A DNA stretch of 64,000 nt from Acaryochloris sp. CCMEE 5410 (GTDB lineage: Bacteria; Cyanobacteriota; Cyanobacteriia; Thermosynechococcales; Thermosynechococcaceae). Both the position numbers and the translations under genes were made by a program. The DNA lies in the NCBI RefSeq assembly GCF_000238775.2, contig NZ_AFEJ02000002.1:1116001-1180000 (forward strand), written 5' to 3'. A model generated the notes under the pieces. That model saw only the letters and a list, made by a program, of their open reading frames with translations, did no database searches and had not been told where the DNA came from. Below, in pieces: positions 28,596-37,975 of the stretch. Numbering within the stretch: the first letter of the stretch is position 1; each line of letters opens with the position of its first letter.

Positions 28596-28638
28596 TATAA
28601 TGTAGGTACATCTCTACATTGGGTGAAGCAGGTGAATA
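28596..28638 (+). promoter_or_regulatory. Displaced promoter, operator and start of the Phd/PIN toxin-antitoxin operon
   Basis: TATAAT (28596-28601) overlaps an inverted repeat AATGTAG-N8-CTACATT (28599-28620), the usual layout of an autoregulated toxin-antitoxin promoter. The GTG at 28623 starts V-K-Q-V-N, the codons that would lead into the antitoxin sequence now at 29951. The IS4-type element inserted at 28639 and separates this leader from its gene. Confidence 0.72.
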
Positions 28639-29950
28639 CCTGACTGCCTGACAGAAGTATCTCAAAGCCTTTATTTTCATAGTCTTTGAGAAAAGAGTGG
28701 AGCGACATGTGAAGCTAGATTTAAGCACAAATCAGCGTTACTCAAATGTCAGGCTCCACCCAAATTTATCGTCAACTGTTCTCCTTTTTACGTCAACACA
28801 GCCATTATCGAGATTTGCGTCATCTCATGACCCTGGGATGGATGGTGAGCGCCTTAATCTGCAGTGAACGATTATGCTTATCTGCTTGGGAATCCTATGT
28901 CCCCTGCCGAGCAAAAAAGCCCAAAGTGTCGAGCGTCGCTGGCAACGCTTTCTGTGCAATCCGCTCATTGATGTCCACAAACTGTATGTCCCTTTGGTCC
29001 TTCTAGCGCTTAAGAACTGGCGAACCCATCGCCTTTACCTAGCGATGGATACCACGGTTTTATGGAATGAATACTGCATGATTCATGTATCCGTTGTCTG
29101 CTGTGGCAGAGCAGTACCGTTGTTATGGAAAGTATTAGAGCACAAGAGTGCGGCGGTTGCTTTGAGGAATATCAACCGCTATTGCGTCAGGCCCGTTGGT
29201 TATTACGGCAGCATCCAGATGTCATGTTGTTAGCAGATCGTGGGTTCGCGAACCATCAACTGATGAGCTGGTTACAGCAGAGCCGTTGGCATTACTGTCT
29301 GCGTATCCCATGTGATGTCCTTCTCCATGGCCCCCGTCAATGTCCAAGAGAAGTCCGTAGGTTATGGCCATCCAAAGGAGAAGCTCTCCTCTACCGTAAT
29401 GTCGGGCTTTGGGATGATGGCCTCTATCGGTGCAATTTGGTACTGGCGAATATCCGAGGCGTAAAAGAACCATGGGCAGTGATTACAGATGAATCACCCT
29501 CGTTACAAACCTTGTGGCAATACGCCTTGAGGTTTCGGGTGGAAGAATTATTCCTCGATAGTAAATCTGGTGTGTTTGAGCTTGAAGAGTCGAAAATTCG
29601 CTGTGCTGATGCTCTGGAGAGGCTGTACCTGATTGCTGCTGTGGCACTGCTATACAGCACGGCTCAGGGGATGGCTGTTCATATTAAAGGGCTACGCCAA
29701 CAGGTTGATCCCCATTGGCACAGAGGCATTAGCTATCTCAAGATTGGATTGCGGTGGCTCAAGGGGGTGGTCCATAAAGGACGGGAGTTGTTGATGCCAG
29801 TCCCCTTATTCACCAAGGATCCGCAACCGTGTTTTGCCTCTAAAAAAGCTCAAAAGAAACACTACAACAAAATCTGGTTCTCTCGTATCCGCTCTCTACA
29901 GTGCAAAGCTTTATGAGCTATGGAATACAAAGATCTGTCAGGCAGTCAGG
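28639..29950 (+). mobile_element. IS4-type insertion sequence
   Basis: 1312 bp bounded by 17-bp perfect inverted repeats (CCTGACTGCCTGACAGA at 28639-28655 and its complement at 29934-29950). Flanking direct repeats GTGAATA lie at 28632-28638 and 29951-29957. The duplication retains the antitoxin GTG-AAT-A on the right side. The single transposase gene is frameshifted, so this copy is probably immobile on its own. Confidence 0.88.
28746..29916 (+). pseudogene. IS4-family transposase with two frameshifts
   Basis: Three consecutive frames make one DDE_Tnp_1 transposase: an N-terminal part from 28746, a middle part (RRWQRFLCNPLIDVHKLYVP, with DTTVLWNEY), and the C-terminal part from about 29150 (LLADRGFANHQLMSWLQQ). 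The IS4 Y-R-E region LWQYALRFRVEELFLDSKSG is intact in the third frame. Shifts fall near 28910 and 29160. I read it as decayed and not as programmed frameshifting, because there are two shifts and no slippery run is obvious. Confidence 0.8.
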
Positions 29951-30202
29951 GTGAATACCTTTTCTAGTCGCGAATTTAATCAAGATGTGAGCAAGGCTAA
30001 ACGGGCAGCGGAGGATGGACCTGTCTTTATCACGGATCGGGGGACGCTAGCCCATGTGTTGTTAACGGTAGAGCAGTATTACAGCCTTGTGCAATCTGCT
30101 GACTCTGTGGCCGATTTGCTGGCAATGCCTGATACTGCTGAAGTTGAGTTTGAGACGGCTCGGAATAAGGATACAACGCTCAGACAAGTGGATCTGGCTT
30201 AA
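29951..30202 (+). CDS. Phd/YefM-type antitoxin, start altered by the IS insertion
   Basis: 83 residues from GTG at 29951 (VNTFSSREFNQDVSKAKRAA). Phd/YefM proteins have this N-terminal TFSSREFNQDVSKAK pattern, a DNA-binding segment and an acidic C-terminal tail that neutralises the toxin. The stop overlaps the toxin ATG by one base (TAATG). The IS4-type element directly upstream removed the native leader; transcription now depends on the element or on readthrough. Translation could also begin further upstream inside the element. Confidence 0.82.
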   Translation: MNTFSSREFNQDVSKAKRAAEDGPVFITDRGTLAHVLLTVEQYYSLVQSADSVADLLAMPDTAEVEFETARNKDTTLRQVDLA

Positions 30203-30630
30203 TGTTTTTGCTCGATACGAATGTTGTATCGGAACTGCGAAAGGTCGGTTCAAAGAATGCTCATCCCCAGGTAGAACTATGGGCCAGGGGGACACCGGGG
30301 GAGCAATCCTATATTTCAGTCATCTCAATCTTTGAGATTGAACGGGGAGTGTTGCTGACAGAACGGCGTGATGCTGCGCAGGGAGCACTACTCCGACAGT
30401 GGTTTGATCATCATGTGCTCGATAACTATGCAGAGCATATCTTGCCCGTTCATTCCCAAGTCGCGCTGCGTTGCGCGAGGCTCCATGTCCCGGATCCGAT
30501 GCCTGCTTACGATGCACTGATTGCGGCTACAACACTGGTGCATGGTTTGACGCTGGTAACTCGAAATGTCAGTGACTTTGAGCGGACTGGGGTAGAGATT
30601 ATTAATCCTTGGGAGTTTGGTCGTGGGTAG
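30202..30630 (+). CDS. VapC-type PIN domain ribonuclease toxin
   Basis: 142 residues with all PIN acidic positions: Asp in MFLLDTNVVSELRK, Glu in ISIFEIERGVLL, Asp in PAYDALIAATTLVHG and the final Asp in LVTRNVSDFERTG. VapC toxins cut specific tRNAs or rRNA. It is paired with a Phd/YefM antitoxin and not with VapB, a common hybrid arrangement. If the displaced promoter silences the antitoxin, both genes should be silenced together. Confidence 0.88.
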   Translation: MFLLDTNVVSELRKVGSKNAHPQVELWARGTPGEQSYISVISIFEIERGVLLTERRDAAQGALLRQWFDHHVLDNYAEHILPVHSQVALRCARLHVPDPMPAYDALIAATTLVHGLTLVTRNVSDFERTGVEIINPWEFGRG

Positions 30631-30639
30631 AGCCATTCG

Positions 30640-30736
30640 GCTTGGCACAAGTATTCAGCTTGGTAAACGTGGCGGTCGCTTTTTTGCGATCGCTCGTATC
30701 AAACACCAACGCGCCTCCAAAGCCAACGGATTCTAG
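30640..30736 (-). pseudogene. Internal fragment of the DUF3352 gene
   Basis: Reads LESVGFGGALVFDTSDRKKA then TATFTKLNT on the minus strand before the frame ends in unrelated sequence; an upstream TAG lies at 30737-30739. Its last part repeats the start of the 28060-28546 fragment. If the repeated 29 bp are collapsed, the two pieces form a continuous DUF3352 sequence. The N-terminal half of the gene is missing. Confidence 0.65.
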
Positions 30737-30793
30737 CTAAAGTCTTCCTGTTTGCCTCAAAGCACTGAACAAATTTGCCGAGAGATAAAACCA

Positions 30794-32302
30794 TCACAAG
30801 GCTTTGCGGTTTAACTTACCCAAGGACGTGTAGGGAAGGGCTTGGCGAAACTCAATCACAGCAGGCATTTGATAGCGAGCCACCCGTGGCTTTAGCCATG
30901 CTAAGACCGTGGATTGCTCTAAATTCTCAGCAGGCTTGGGGATAATAATCGCTTTCAGTCGCTGACCAAACTCTGGATCAGGAATCCCCAGAACCACTGC
31001 TGCCTCAATCCCTGGATGTTGGAGCAGCACATTTTCCAGTTCCAGGGGATAAACATTCTCCCCCCCAGACACAATCATGTCATCCACCCGACCACCCAAA
31101 AAGATATTCCCTTCCCCATCTCGATAAGCCAAATCTCCCGTTTCTATCCACCCTTTTCCTCCCGCAGACCAGGCACTGCGGATACAAAGCTGCCCTTTTC
31201 CCGAGGGTCCATCCGGCTGAATCTGGACCTGAACCCCGGTAATCGGTTGGCCAATGGACTCTGGCTGCTTTTGCAACAGCTCTGGATCCGCCAAGATACA
31301 AAACCCCGCTTCAGACGTGCCGTAGAGGTTAAACAACACTGGCCCGAGCTGCTCTAGGGTGGCTTGGGCCAACGCGGGTCGCAGGGCTGCCCCTCCCGTG
31401 AGGATGCGCTGGAGGGAAGACAAAGCCTGGGCATTATGGTTGAGCATCCGCCGCAGCATCAACGGCACCAGGGTAATCACCTCAATGTTGTCTTGGGCAA
31501 TCAGGTCACAGGCCCGACTAGCATCAAATCGGCGAGTGAAATACTGTTGCGCCCCCAAAGTCACCCCAATTAACAGGGCCGCTAACCCAAAGCCGTGATA
31601 AATCGGGGTGGCGATATACACCGTGCGATACCGATCCAAATGAACCTGCGAGAGTAGGGCAATAAAGGGAGGCAGGAAATCAAAAACGGAGGGCTTACGA
31701 CTGGCGGGTTTCGGTTGCCCCGTCGTGCCTCCCGTCATCACCACCACTTTCCCCGTCTTCACTTTACGCAGCGGTGTGGGGGTGGAGGGAGGCGTCACCG
31801 CCATCCGATCCACAGAATTGCTGGAAGGATCATAGGTGGGCATCGCTTTATGGCTTAGGGAAAGGTCATCAACTACCGAAGCAAGTTCTGGATCATAGAT
31901 GTAGTAGTCAAACTGAATCTGATGTTCCATGGCCCGAATTTGATCTGCACTCATCTCGGGATTGACCAGAAACACATCAGCCCCTAATCGGGAGACGGCA
32001 AAAATGGCTTTGATGGCTGCGGCATGGTTCCGAGCTGCGATCGCAACCCTCTGTCGAGGCTGAATTCCACACTCTTTAGACAATCCAACTGCAACCGCCT
32101 CTGCCTGTTGCCATAGCCTGGAATAGGTTAATTCTTCCTGGTCATCAATCACAGCAATCCGCTCTGGATGCAGCTTGGCCGCAATCCGCAACAAAGCCAT
32201 CAAGTTGACTCCCGTCGTCCAGATCGCTTCCAGCAAACGATATAGACCAACAAAGGTTAGCAGACGCGTCCGATGCAGTTTTTTCAGCAGGGAAAAAATC
32301 AT
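30794..32302 (-). CDS. AMP-dependent acyl-CoA synthetase/ligase
   Basis: 502 residues of the ANL superfamily. P-loop VVMTGGTTGQPKPAS, the A5 motif LYGTSEAG, TGDLAYRDGEGNIFLGGRVDD, then MIVSGGENVYPLELE and the catalytic Lys in the C-terminal PYTSLGKLNRKAL. It probably activates a fatty or other carboxylic acid to its CoA thioester; the exact acid is not predictable. A ribosome site GGAGAC precedes the start. It lies 4 bp after the SDR gene, so the two are one operon, perhaps for lipid or wax metabolism. Confidence 0.9.
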   Translation of the reverse strand: MIFSLLKKLHRTRLLTFVGLYRLLEAIWTTGVNLMALLRIAAKLHPERIAVIDDQEELTYSRLWQQAEAVAVGLSKECGIQPRQRVAIAARNHAAAIKAIFAVSRLGADVFLVNPEMSADQIRAMEHQIQFDYYIYDPELASVVDDLSLSHKAMPTYDPSSNSVDRMAVTPPSTPTPLRKVKTGKVVVMTGGTTGQPKPASRKPSVFDFLPPFIALLSQVHLDRYRTVYIATPIYHGFGLAALLIGVTLGAQQYFTRRFDASRACDLIAQDNIEVITLVPLMLRRMLNHNAQALSSLQRILTGGAALRPALAQATLEQLGPVLFNLYGTSEAGFCILADPELLQKQPESIGQPITGVQVQIQPDGPSGKGQLCIRSAWSAGGKGWIETGDLAYRDGEGNIFLGGRVDDMIVSGGENVYPLELENVLLQHPGIEAAVVLGIPDPEFGQRLKAIIIPKPAENLEQSTVLAWLKPRVARYQMPAVIEFRQALPYTSLGKLNRKAL

Positions 32303-32306
32303 GGCT

Positions 32307-33122
32307 CTATCGTCTCCACCTCATCACCCCACTCCAAATCACTTCTCCCGGCCACCGCAGCAAGATAGATGCCAACTCCCCCATCATCAACCACCAAGGG
32401 GCAATGATACGAGGGCGGGTAACCATTGCTTTGCAAATCAGTTTAGCCACCTGATCTGGACTCAGCGCCGGCATATTCTGATAGGCTTTCGTCGGCGCAA
32501 TCATCCGAGTGCGGACCAAAGGCAAATAAATAGATGTGGTCTTGACCCCTTGGGCATTGAGTTCAGGGGCGGCACAGCGAAACCATTGGTCAAAGGCCGT
32601 TTTCGAAGCCTGATAGGCCGCCCATTGAGGGGCTGGCAGAAGCAACACATTGATTGCCGAGATATTAATCATATGACCCTGCTGAGCCACCAAGGTGGGG
32701 GTCAAGGCCAACATCAACTGAACAGGACCAAAGTAGTTGATATTCATGGTCCGGGTAAAGTCATGGAACCGATCCAGGGAATCAAACAGGGATCGCCGAA
32801 TCGACTTCCCCGCATTGCTCACCAAAATATCAATGCGATGAGGAAGCTGCTCTAGCAACGCTTCAACTGCGGCGGGCTGTCTCAGATCGCAGGGAAAAAT
32901 ATCTGCCTGCCCACCACGGGCCTTTACCTGAGCTTGAACGGCCAATAGTTTCTCTTCAGTCCGCGCCACTAGGATTAACCGAGTCGTGGGCAAAGCTAGG
33001 CGTAAGGCCAAGCATTCTCCGATTCCGTAGCTCGCTCCGGTAATCAGAACCGTTTTTCTTGCCAACAACCGTTCGAGTCTACGCTGATTAACCCTGATAC
33101 AGGGAAAGAACAATAAATCCAT
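32307..33122 (-). CDS. Short-chain dehydrogenase/reductase
   Basis: 271 residues from the ATG at 33122, chosen because GAGGGGTGG lies about 5-13 bases upstream; the frame extends to 33143. Cofactor motif VLITGASYGIGECLALRLA, NAG-type motif LVSNAGKSIRRSL, catalytic Ser in INISAINVLLL and YQASK. The pattern TRMIAPTKAYQNMPALSPDQ near the C-terminus fits the SDR group that includes fatty acyl-related reductases. It is co-transcribed with the acyl-CoA ligase. Confidence 0.9.
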   Translation of the reverse strand: MDLLFFPCIRVNQRRLERLLARKTVLITGASYGIGECLALRLALPTTRLILVARTEEKLLAVQAQVKARGGQADIFPCDLRQPAAVEALLEQLPHRIDILVSNAGKSIRRSLFDSLDRFHDFTRTMNINYFGPVQLMLALTPTLVAQQGHMINISAINVLLLPAPQWAAYQASKTAFDQWFRCAAPELNAQGVKTTSIYLPLVRTRMIAPTKAYQNMPALSPDQVAKLICKAMVTRPRIIAPWWLMMGELASILLRWPGEVIWSGVMRWRR

Positions 33123-33143
33123 TAGGCCACCCCTCGTTCGCAC

Positions 33144-33511
33144 AAGGGCGCATCTGCCAACGGAAGTCTACTGGATGGAGCTGGGTTAGTTTGAGCTGAC
33201 CTAGCAAGACATATGGTTGCAGCAGACATAATCTTTAACGCTTTCTCAAGTCACCCACGATACAGGGGCATACTACCTTAAGTCATTGTCCCAGCAGCCA
33301 TATCAGGGTCACGAATACCCCTACTTAAGAGCAAGTGATCAATGGATTTTCCACAAACTGGCCAATGACCTTCTGCACACTAATCGACGCCAAAGACATT
33401 AATTTAAGGGTTTGGCCCTGTCTAATGACCCCATTTTCTAGGGTTGTTGAATTGAACCCACAGAGAAACAGCAGTCCATAGCCTTCCAATACAGCTATAA
33501 AATAATCTCAA
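33144..33511. other. Divergent intergenic region upstream of thrC and the SDR gene
   Basis: About 370 bp that should hold promoters for both directions. No riboswitch fold or palindrome was recognised by eye. Confidence 0.4.
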
Positions 33512-34897
33512 GTGATGAATCCATCTCCAGGAACCCCCATGTCCCTAGCTCTAGACTCCAAACCCGATACCGATAAACTGACGACTTATTTTCGCTGCAT
33601 TGCCGGGTGTCCTGGCAAGCACTCCATCTATGACGTGATTTACACCTGTCCCATCTGTGGCAGTTTGCTAGAGGTACATCATGAGCGGGAACCGCTGAAA
33701 AAGCGCAATGCCCTCCAATGGCAGCAATTGCTTAGCTCCAGAGCCAGCACCTCCATCTGGCCCTACGGGAGTGGTGTTTGGGGCATGCGGGAGTGGGTGG
33801 TTCCATCCCTAGCCGATGAAAACGTCGTCAGCATGTTCGAAGGCAATACCAACTTATTTTGGGCAGAACGCTTAGGCAAACAGCTTGGCGTCCCCGACTT
33901 ATGGATTAAGCTTTGCGGCAATAGCCATACGGGTAGCTTCAAAGACCTAGGCATGACCGTCTTGGTCAGCGTCGTCAAACAAATGATGGCCCAAGGCAGT
34001 TCCGTCAAAGCCGTGGCCTGCGCCAGTACAGGAGACACCAGCGCCGCCCTCGCCGCCTATGCCGCCTATGCGGGCATACCGGCCATTATTTTCTTGCCTG
34101 CCGGTAAAGTCAGTACGGCTCAGCTTATTCAGCCCGTCTGCAACGGTGCCCATGTCTTAGCCCTCGACACTGACTTCGATGGCTGCATGAACATTGTCAA
34201 AGAGGTCACGCAAGACAATTCAATTTACCTTGCTAACTCGATGAACAGTCTGCGCATCGAAGGGCAAAAAACCGTTGGCATCGAAATTATTCGTCAGTTT
34301 AATTGGCAAGTCCCCGACTGGATCATCATTCCTGTGGGCAATTTGGGCAATATCAGTGCCCTCTATAAAGGCTTCAAGTTAATGATGGATCTGGGGCTAA
34401 TCACTCGAATGCCCAGACTCGTCGCCGCCCAAACGCAGAAAGCCAATCCCTTTTACGAGTCCTTTAAAAACGGATTCAAAGAAAAAATTAGCGTGACGGC
34501 CCAAGACACCTTAGCCAACGCCATCCGGATTGGTGATCCGGTCAGTTATGACAAAGCCGTCACTGCGATCACCGAAACAAATGGCATTGTCGAACAGGCC
34601 AGCGAAGACGAATTAGCTGCCGCAGCCGCCAAAGCAGATCTAACAGGCATGTTTACCTGTCCCCATACGGGCGTTGCCTTAGCCGTACTCACTAAGCTGA
34701 TCGAACGGGGCGAGATCAAATCCAGCGATAAAACCGTGGTAATTAGCACCGCCCACGGTTTGAAGTTCACCGACTTCAAAGTGGGCTACCACGAATCAAC
34801 CCTGGCAGATGTCAACAGTCAGCATGCGAATCCTGCCGTTCACCTGCCCGCCAATGCAGATGCCGTCAAAGCTGAAATCGAAAAACGGCTGGGCTAA
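33512..34897 (+). CDS. thrC: Threonine synthase
   Basis: 461 residues of the fold II PLP family, converting O-phosphohomoserine to threonine. The N-terminus has a Cys pattern ([20 protein letters not shown] with a following CG) that may bind zinc. The PLP lysine is in [19 protein letters not shown], and the phosphate loop is [15 protein letters not shown]. The ATG at 33539 (MSLALDSKP) is an alternative start. A GC-rich hairpin lies just after the stop. Confidence 0.95.
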   Translation: MMNPSPGTPMSLALDSKPDTDKLTTYFRCIAGCPGKHSIYDVIYTCPICGSLLEVHHEREPLKKRNALQWQQLLSSRASTSIWPYGSGVWGMREWVVPSLADENVVSMFEGNTNLFWAERLGKQLGVPDLWIKLCGNSHTGSFKDLGMTVLVSVVKQMMAQGSSVKAVACASTGDTSAALAAYAAYAGIPAIIFLPAGKVSTAQLIQPVCNGAHVLALDTDFDGCMNIVKEVTQDNSIYLANSMNSLRIEGQKTVGIEIIRQFNWQVPDWIIIPVGNLGNISALYKGFKLMMDLGLITRMPRLVAAQTQKANPFYESFKNGFKEKISVTAQDTLANAIRIGDPVSYDKAVTAITETNGIVEQASEDELAAAAAKADLTGMFTCPHTGVALAVLTKLIERGEIKSSDKTVVISTAHGLKFTDFKVGYHESTLADVNSQHANPAVHLPANADAVKAEIEKRLG

Positions 34898-34906
34898 AAC
34901 AGCACA

Positions 34907-34931
34907 AACCCTGCCTATAGAGGGCAGGGTT
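34907..34931. terminator. Hairpin between thrC and the convergent L,D-transpeptidase gene
   Basis: AACCCTGCC-TATAGAG-GGCAGGGTT, a 9-bp stem ten bases after the thrC stop. It has no long U-tract on either strand, so termination strength is uncertain, but its position between convergent genes fits a shared terminator. Confidence 0.6.
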
Positions 34932-34956
34932 AATGTTCAGAAGATTAATTGTCTCG

Positions 34957-35499
34957 TTAGCGAATCACCTTTACAGGCGTCCCCACAGCGACGAGTTCAT
35001 ACATTTCTTCAATATCCTCGTCATACATACGGACGCAGCCATGAGAGGCAGAGCGACCCACGGAATCGCGATTGGGCGTACCGTGAAAGCCAATCCAGTT
35101 ATTACCATCGGTCCAGAATCCCATCCACCGGCGACCGAGGGGATTTTCTGGATCACCCCCTGGAATCACATAGCCCTTAAAAGGATGAAGCCAGGGTGGA
35201 TTGCGGTATTTTGTTTTAACTTCAAAATCTCCTGCTGGGGTTGCCCAACCGGCTCGTCCGATCGCAACGGGATACGACTTAACGGCTTGGTCATGCTGAT
35301 ACACCGTCACCCGCCGCTTGGACAAATTTAGTTCCAACCGCATCGGGTCAACAGCGGGAGGTAAATGATCCGTCACATTGTCGAGGCCCGGCAACGGCGG
35401 TGCGATCGCAATTTCTTCTACAGCTCGTACCGGCTGGCCCAGGGCTAAAGCACCTGCCACCACGCTCAGGGCAATCAGTTTTATCGAAGAATGACGCAT
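34957..35499 (-). CDS. L,D-transpeptidase (YkuD domain), exported
   Basis: 180 residues with a signal peptide (RHSSIKLIALSVVAGALALG, likely cut after AVRA near residue 26). The YkuD domain ends in the catalytic motif IGFHGTPNRDSVGRSASHGCVRM, with His and Cys intact. Such enzymes make 3-3 cross-links in peptidoglycan or attach proteins to it, in the periplasm. It is the first of a run of minus-strand genes but is separated from prfA by 125 bp. Confidence 0.93.
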   Translation of the reverse strand: MRHSSIKLIALSVVAGALALGQPVRAVEEIAIAPPLPGLDNVTDHLPPAVDPMRLELNLSKRRVTVYQHDQAVKSYPVAIGRAGWATPAGDFEVKTKYRNPPWLHPFKGYVIPGGDPENPLGRRWMGFWTDGNNWIGFHGTPNRDSVGRSASHGCVRMYDEDIEEMYELVAVGTPVKVIR

Positions 35500-35624
35500 G
35501 ATCTAGATCGATTATCTTCAGCAAGCCAAGTTTTAGAATGGCTATTCTATTCTAGCGAATAGAAAAAGACCGATTCTGTTCCCAACCTTTAGATTTCCCC
35601 AAAGGAATGGCGCATCGAGCAGGC

Positions 35625-36716
35625 TTAAACCGCTGCTGCCAGGTCTGCTAGCTGAGCCTGCTGATCTTGAGCGATACAGGTTTCTAAAATCAGCTCAATA
35701 TCCCCTACCAATACCTTTTCTAGGGGAAAGTTTTGGTTAAGACGATGATCCGTGGCGCGATTATCTTTGTAATTATAGGTGCGTATTTTCTCAGATCTGG
35801 CCCCCGTTCCCACCTGGGATCGACGCATAGAGGTCACTGATGCTTGCTGCTCTTGCAGTTCCATTTCATAGAGCTTGGCTCGCAGAATTTGCATGGCCCG
35901 CTCTTTGTTTTGCAGTTGTGATCGCTCTTCCGTACAGAAGATCCGAATCCCCGTCGGTTTGTGGACCAAATCAACCGCCGTCTCCACCTTGTTCACATTT
36001 TGTCCACCCGCACCACCAGACCGGGCCGTGGACATTTCAATATCTTTGGGGTCAATCTCAATCTCAACGTCATCCACTTCTGGCATGACGGCCACCGTCG
36101 CCGTGGACGTATGGACCCGACCCGAGGCCTCCGTTGCCGGCACCCGCTGCACCCGATGCACACCCGCCTCATATTTAAGCTTGCTATAGACCCGCTCGCC
36201 CTGGATTTCGAGGATGGCTTCCTTAAAGCCCCCCATCTCTCCACCGGACTCACTCAGCAGCTTCACCCGCCACTTTTGGCTTTCCGCATACTTAGAGTAA
36301 ATGCGAACTAAATCTCCAGCCCAAATACTGGCCTCATCACCACCAGCCCCAGCTCTGATCTCCAACATAATGTTTTTCTCATCGTTGGGATCGCGAGGCA
36401 GCAGCAGGACTTTCAGCTTCGTTTCTAGCCCTTCCAGCTTTTCACCCAGCTCGGCCGCTTCCATCGCCGCCATCTCTTTTAGCTCTGGATCTTCATCACC
36501 ATCTTTGGCCATCTGTTGAGCATCGGCTAACTCCTGTTGAGTGACTTTCCAATCCTCAAACGTATTGACCGTCTCTTCTAAAGACGCTCTTGCCTTTGCA
36601 ACTTCCTGAAATTCAGTCGGATTCGTCGCCACCTCCGGGTCACCGAGGCGACGAGTCAACTCATGGAACGTTTGCTCAACGGATTTCAGCTTTTCAAGCA
36701 GATAGGCTTCGGCCAT
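35625..36716 (-). CDS. prfA: Peptide chain release factor 1
   Basis: 363 residues. The catalytic GGQ loop is in [20 protein letters not shown], and the codon recognition region includes [20 protein letters not shown]. It terminates translation at UAA and UAG. It follows rpmE in the minus-strand ribosomal cluster, an arrangement shared with other cyanobacteria. Confidence 0.97.
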   Translation of the reverse strand: MAEAYLLEKLKSVEQTFHELTRRLGDPEVATNPTEFQEVAKARASLEETVNTFEDWKVTQQELADAQQMAKDGDEDPELKEMAAMEAAELGEKLEGLETKLKVLLLPRDPNDEKNIMLEIRAGAGGDEASIWAGDLVRIYSKYAESQKWRVKLLSESGGEMGGFKEAILEIQGERVYSKLKYEAGVHRVQRVPATEASGRVHTSTATVAVMPEVDDVEIEIDPKDIEMSTARSGGAGGQNVNKVETAVDLVHKPTGIRIFCTEERSQLQNKERAMQILRAKLYEMELQEQQASVTSMRRSQVGTGARSEKIRTYNYKDNRATDHRLNQNFPLEKVLVGDIELILETCIAQDQQAQLADLAAAV

Positions 36717-36770
36717 GGATCGGTACTAGGGGAAAGGACAAGAAGACAAGGTAGCTTAGATTTAGCTGTC

Positions 36771-37028
36771 CTACTTCTCGTCTTTCTTTTTAGCGTTACC
36801 TTTACCGCCTGCGCCTTGGCTTTCGCTCATACCGTATTTACGCATAAAGCGTTCCACCCGACCTTCGGTGTCAATAATCTTCTGAGTGCCCGTAAAGAAG
36901 GGGTGATTCCCAGACCAAACATCAACATGAAGCTCTTCTTGGGTTGAGCCTACGGTCATCACGACTTCTCCATCGCAATAGACTTTGGCTTCGGGGTACC
37001 ACTTGGGATGAATATCAGGTTTTGCCAT
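36771..37028 (-). CDS. rpmE: Ribosomal protein bL31
   Basis: 85 residues with the bL31 opening KPDIHPKWYPEAKVYCDGEV and VDVWSGNHPFFTGTQKIIDT. It lacks the four-Cys zinc motif, so it is the Cys-minus type. A basic Gly/Lys tail extends the C-terminus. Confidence 0.97.
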   Translation of the reverse strand: MAKPDIHPKWYPEAKVYCDGEVVMTVGSTQEELHVDVWSGNHPFFTGTQKIIDTEGRVERFMRKYGMSESQGAGGKGNAKKKDEK

Positions 37029-37074
37029 CGGTATCTCTCTAAATCTAAATATCTATATCGGGTGATCCAGCCCA

Positions 37075-37488
37075 TTAACGCTTGGAGTATTGAGGGGCCT
37101 TACGAGCCTTCCGTAAGCCATACTTCTTCCGCTCTTTTGCTCTTGGATCGCGGGTTAAATAGCCTTCTAGCTTCAAGGGCTTCCGGTTCTCAGGATCGAG
37201 TTCACACAAAGCTCGAGCAACGCCCAACTTAATGGCATCTGCTTGCCCGGTCAAACCACCACCCCGTGCATTCACCAGCACATCGTAATCGTTCTCTAGT
37301 CCTAAGGATTCTAGAGGTGCCTTAGCATTGGCAACATAGCTGGGGTTAAACTGCAAGTACAAATCCCCAGGCTTACCGTTAATGGTCATCACACCACTGC
37401 CGGGAACCAGTCTGACCCGAACAATAGAGGATTTACGGCGGCCTGTGCCTCGGTAAGCGACGGCGTTAGATTGATCAGTGGCTTGCAT
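37075..37488 (-). CDS. rpsI: Ribosomal protein uS9
   Basis: 137 residues. It begins [19 protein letters not shown] and ends [18 protein letters not shown], the universal S9 tail whose last Lys-Arg touches P-site tRNA. Its start overlaps the rplM stop by one base, as usual for this pair. Confidence 0.98.
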   Translation of the reverse strand: MQATDQSNAVAYRGTGRRKSSIVRVRLVPGSGVMTINGKPGDLYLQFNPSYVANAKAPLESLGLENDYDVLVNARGGGLTGQADAIKLGVARALCELDPENRKPLKLEGYLTRDPRAKERKKYGLRKARKAPQYSKR

Positions 37489-37943
37489 TATGATTTAGCT
37501 CCTGGAATGGTCTGAATAGATAGAACTTCGGGTTTTTGAGCCGCATGGGGATGATCAGGACCCGCATACACTTTGAGACTTCTGAACAACTGACGGCCTA
37601 GGGCATTTTTGGGCAACATCCCTTTCACAGCTTTCTCGATAATGCGCTCGGGAATCCGCTCTTGTAGATGGTTAAACGTTTCAGTCTTCATTCCACCAGG
37701 GCGACCCGAATGGCGGCGATAGAGCTTTTGTTCGCCCTTATTGCCGGTGACGGTCACTTTTTCAGCGTTGATGACAATCACAAAGTCACCGGTATTCATA
37801 AAGGGGGTGTAAGTGGGCTTATTCTTGCCCCGCAGAATCATTGCAATCTGGGTTGCCAGACGCCCTAGTCGCTGATTTTCGGCATCAACGACGTACCACT
37901 TCTTGTCAGCGGTCGATACGGTGGGTAAGTAGGTTTTTTCCAT
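37488..37943 (-). CDS. rplM: Ribosomal protein uL13
   Basis: 151 residues. Signatures: [40 protein letters not shown] and [20 protein letters not shown]. Located between truA and rpsI, as in other bacteria. Confidence 0.98.
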   Translation of the reverse strand: MEKTYLPTVSTADKKWYVVDAENQRLGRLATQIAMILRGKNKPTYTPFMNTGDFVIVINAEKVTVTGNKGEQKLYRRHSGRPGGMKTETFNHLQERIPERIIEKAVKGMLPKNALGRQLFRSLKVYAGPDHPHAAQKPEVLSIQTIPGAKS

Positions 37944-37975
37944 GAGAGTTATCTATTTCAAAACAGGAAGAGGGG

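Noticed and set aside
29834-29950. N-terminal extension of the antitoxin frame into the IS4-type element
   Set aside because: The extra residues belong to the element end, in a different family from Phd/YefM; the native start or the retained GTG at 29951 is more likely.
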